Assembly: GCA_003488465.1 (NCBI GenBank)
Contig: DNLN01000165.1
Location: forward strand, 555 to 15,128
Source: Sutterella sp.
Lineage (GTDB): Bacteria > Pseudomonadota > Gammaproteobacteria > Burkholderiales > Burkholderiaceae_F
Length of the DNA: 14,574 nucleotides
Reading direction: 5' to 3'
This document shows positions 13,329 to 14,574 of this stretch, piece by piece. How positions within the stretch are numbered: position 1 is the stretch's first letter; the number at the start of each line of letters is the position of its first letter. Under the pieces are notes generated by a model. The model had not been told where the DNA came from, did no database searches, and saw only the letters and a program-made list of their open reading frames with translations. The position numbers and the translations under genes were made by a program.

Positions 13329-14574
13329 ATGGCCTTGCCCTTTGAACTGCTAGTCGGCCTGAGGTACACGCGCGCAGGACGCCGCGGACGCCGCAAGGAC
13401 GGCTTCATGAGCTTTATTTCCGGAATTTCCGTGGCCTCGATCGCGGTCGGCGTCATGGCGCTCATCATCGTGCTCTCGGTCATGAACGGCTTTCAAAAAG
13501 AAGTGCGCGACCGGATGCTCTCCGTACTCTCGCACATCGAGATCGTGAATCTGCGCGGCCCGATCACCGACTGGAGCGCTGCGGCCGAAGGCCTTAAGCA
13601 GAATCAGCATGTCAAGGCCTGCGCGCCCTACGTCTCCGGGCAGGCGCTTGTGAGTTCCGGCGGCTCGGTGCGCGGAGCCATGCTCCGCGGCGTCGATCCG
13701 AAGTTCGAGCCCTCGGTGAGCGACATTGCGGCCACCATGCAGCAGAACGCCCTTTCGAGCCTGCAGCCCGGATCGTTCTCCGTGATCATCGGCCGGGACC
13801 TCGCCAGGCTGCTGCGCGTGCGGGTGGGCGACAAGATCGCCGTCATCGTCCCCAAGGGCAACGTCACCCCCGCAGGGTTCATTCCCCGCATGAAGCAGAT
13901 GACCGTGTCGGCGATCTTCTCCTCGGGCCACTATGAATACGACAGCACAATGCTGCTCACGAGCGTTGAGGACGCTGCCGCGCTCTACCGCACGGGCGGC
14001 CCCACCGGCATCCGCGTGCGCCTCGATGACATGCAGCAGGCGCGCACTGTTGCCGATCAGCTTGCCCGGGGATTGCCCCCCGGCTGGTACGCGACGGACT
14101 GGACCGAGCAGAACAAGACCTGGTTTGCCGCCGTGCAGGTTGAAAAGCGGATGATGTCGATCATCCTCTTTCTCATCGTGCTCGTGGGCGCGTTCGGCCT
14201 CGTCTCCACGCTCGTGATGACCGTCACGGAAAAGCGCTCGGACATCGCGATCCTCAGAACTCTGGGCGCTTCGCCCCGCTCGATCATGTCGATCTTCATG
14301 ATCCAGGGCGGCATCGTCGGGCTCGTGGGCGTTGCGATCGGCGTTGCGCTCGGCCTGGCGATCGCATGCAACCTCTCGGTCATCGTGCCCGCGATCGAGG
14401 CGGTGCTCGGAGTCGAGTTCCTGCCGCGCGAAATCTATTTCATCAGCCAGATGCCAAGCGACCCGAGGGCCTCGGACATCATTCCCATCGCCTGCTTCTC
14501 GCTTCTGATGAGTCTGCTTGCCACCATCTACCCGTCCTGGCGCGCTGCCAGAATCAACCCCGCCGAGGCGCTTC
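13329..14574 (+). CDS. lolC: Lipoprotein-releasing ABC transporter permease LolC/LolE (3' end cut by window)
   Basis: 415 codons are visible with no stop before the window edge. The sequence has reached RAARINPAEAL, the usual last residues of the family, so only a few codons are missing. The protein is the inner-membrane permease that, with the ATPase LolD, passes outer-membrane lipoproteins to LolA. The layout is typical: a first membrane helix (about 30-54, ending LSVMNGFQKEV), a large periplasmic domain (about 55-270) and three C-terminal helices beginning MSIILFLIVLVGAFGLV (276-292). The cytoplasmic coupling segment KRSDIAILRTLGAS (about 301-314) is present. A strong GGAAGGAG precedes the ATG, 13 bases after ybaK. 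Whether it is LolC, LolE or a single LolF-type permease depends on the downstream gene; lolD is expected next. Confidence 0.93.
   Translation, partial: MALPFELLVGLRYTRAGRRGRRKDGFMSFISGISVASIAVGVMALIIVLSVMNGFQKEVRDRMLSVLSHIEIVNLRGPITDWSAAAEGLKQNQHVKACAPYVSGQALVSSGGSVRGAMLRGVDPKFEPSVSDIAATMQQNALSSLQPGSFSVIIGRDLARLLRVRVGDKIAVIVPKGNVTPAGFIPRMKQMTVSAIFSSGHYEYDSTMLLTSVEDAAALYRTGGPTGIRVRLDDMQQARTVADQLARGLPPGWYATDWTEQNKTWFAAVQVEKRMMSIILFLIVLVGAFGLVSTLVMTVTEKRSDIAILRTLGASPRSIMSIFMIQGGIVGLVGVAIGVALGLAIACNLSVIVPAIEAVLGVEFLPREIYFISQMPSDPRASDIIPIACFSLLMSLLATIYPSWRAARINPAEAL

Noticed and set aside
1..14574. Search for CRISPR arrays, insertion sequences, att sites, toxin-antitoxin or defence genes
   Set aside because: I saw no regularly spaced repeats, transposase or integrase motifs, tRNA-linked duplications or defence-type proteins on either strand.

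Overview
The window is GC-rich chromosomal DNA from a betaproteobacterium, most likely of the order Burkholderiales. The reasons are protein character, the zinc-ligand-free L28 and L33 pair beside ispH, and repeated TACAAT-type -10 boxes. A Sutterellaceae-like source is possible, but I cannot prove it from sequence alone. Gene density is high. The longest stretch without a gene is about 290 bases, and I see no transposase, integrase, phage gene, CRISPR array, tRNA or rRNA. This looks like core genome rather than an island.

Layout from left to right. (1) Positions 1-398 hold the basic C-terminal tail of a protein that starts outside the window, closed by a strong hairpin terminator. (2) Positions 507-2626 hold a small predicted lipoprotein whose stop overlaps the start of a 596-residue M24B (X-Pro) aminopeptidase. 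(3) Positions 2749-7750 hold an RND efflux adaptor lipoprotein, a full-length HAE1-type RND permease and the tRNA-modification enzyme TcdA. They are tightly spaced and end at a bidirectional terminator. No outer-membrane channel gene is present. (4) Positions 7827-9233, on the minus strand, encode a binuclear-metal amidohydrolase of unknown substrate. It is divergent from a universal stress protein gene at 9437-9871. (5) Positions 9973-11040 hold a two-gene unit: a 127-residue protein of unknown function and a 219-residue protein-kinase-like protein with intact catalytic residues. It ends at another bidirectional terminator. (6) Positions 11149-11564, minus strand, are rpmB-rpmG, driven by a near-consensus sigma70 promoter. 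The leader contains a terminator-like hairpin. (7) Positions 11856-14574, plus strand, are ispH, ybaK and a lolC/lolE-type lipoprotein-release permease that runs off the right edge just short of its stop.

Most of the window is housekeeping: envelope maintenance (lipoprotein release, efflux), isoprenoid synthesis, translation quality control (YbaK, TcdA), ribosomal proteins and peptide turnover. I did not find an obvious new multi-gene system. The best candidates for undescribed biology are the kinase-like protein with its small partner, the possible transcription attenuator in the rpmB-rpmG leader, and the amidohydrolase of unknown substrate.
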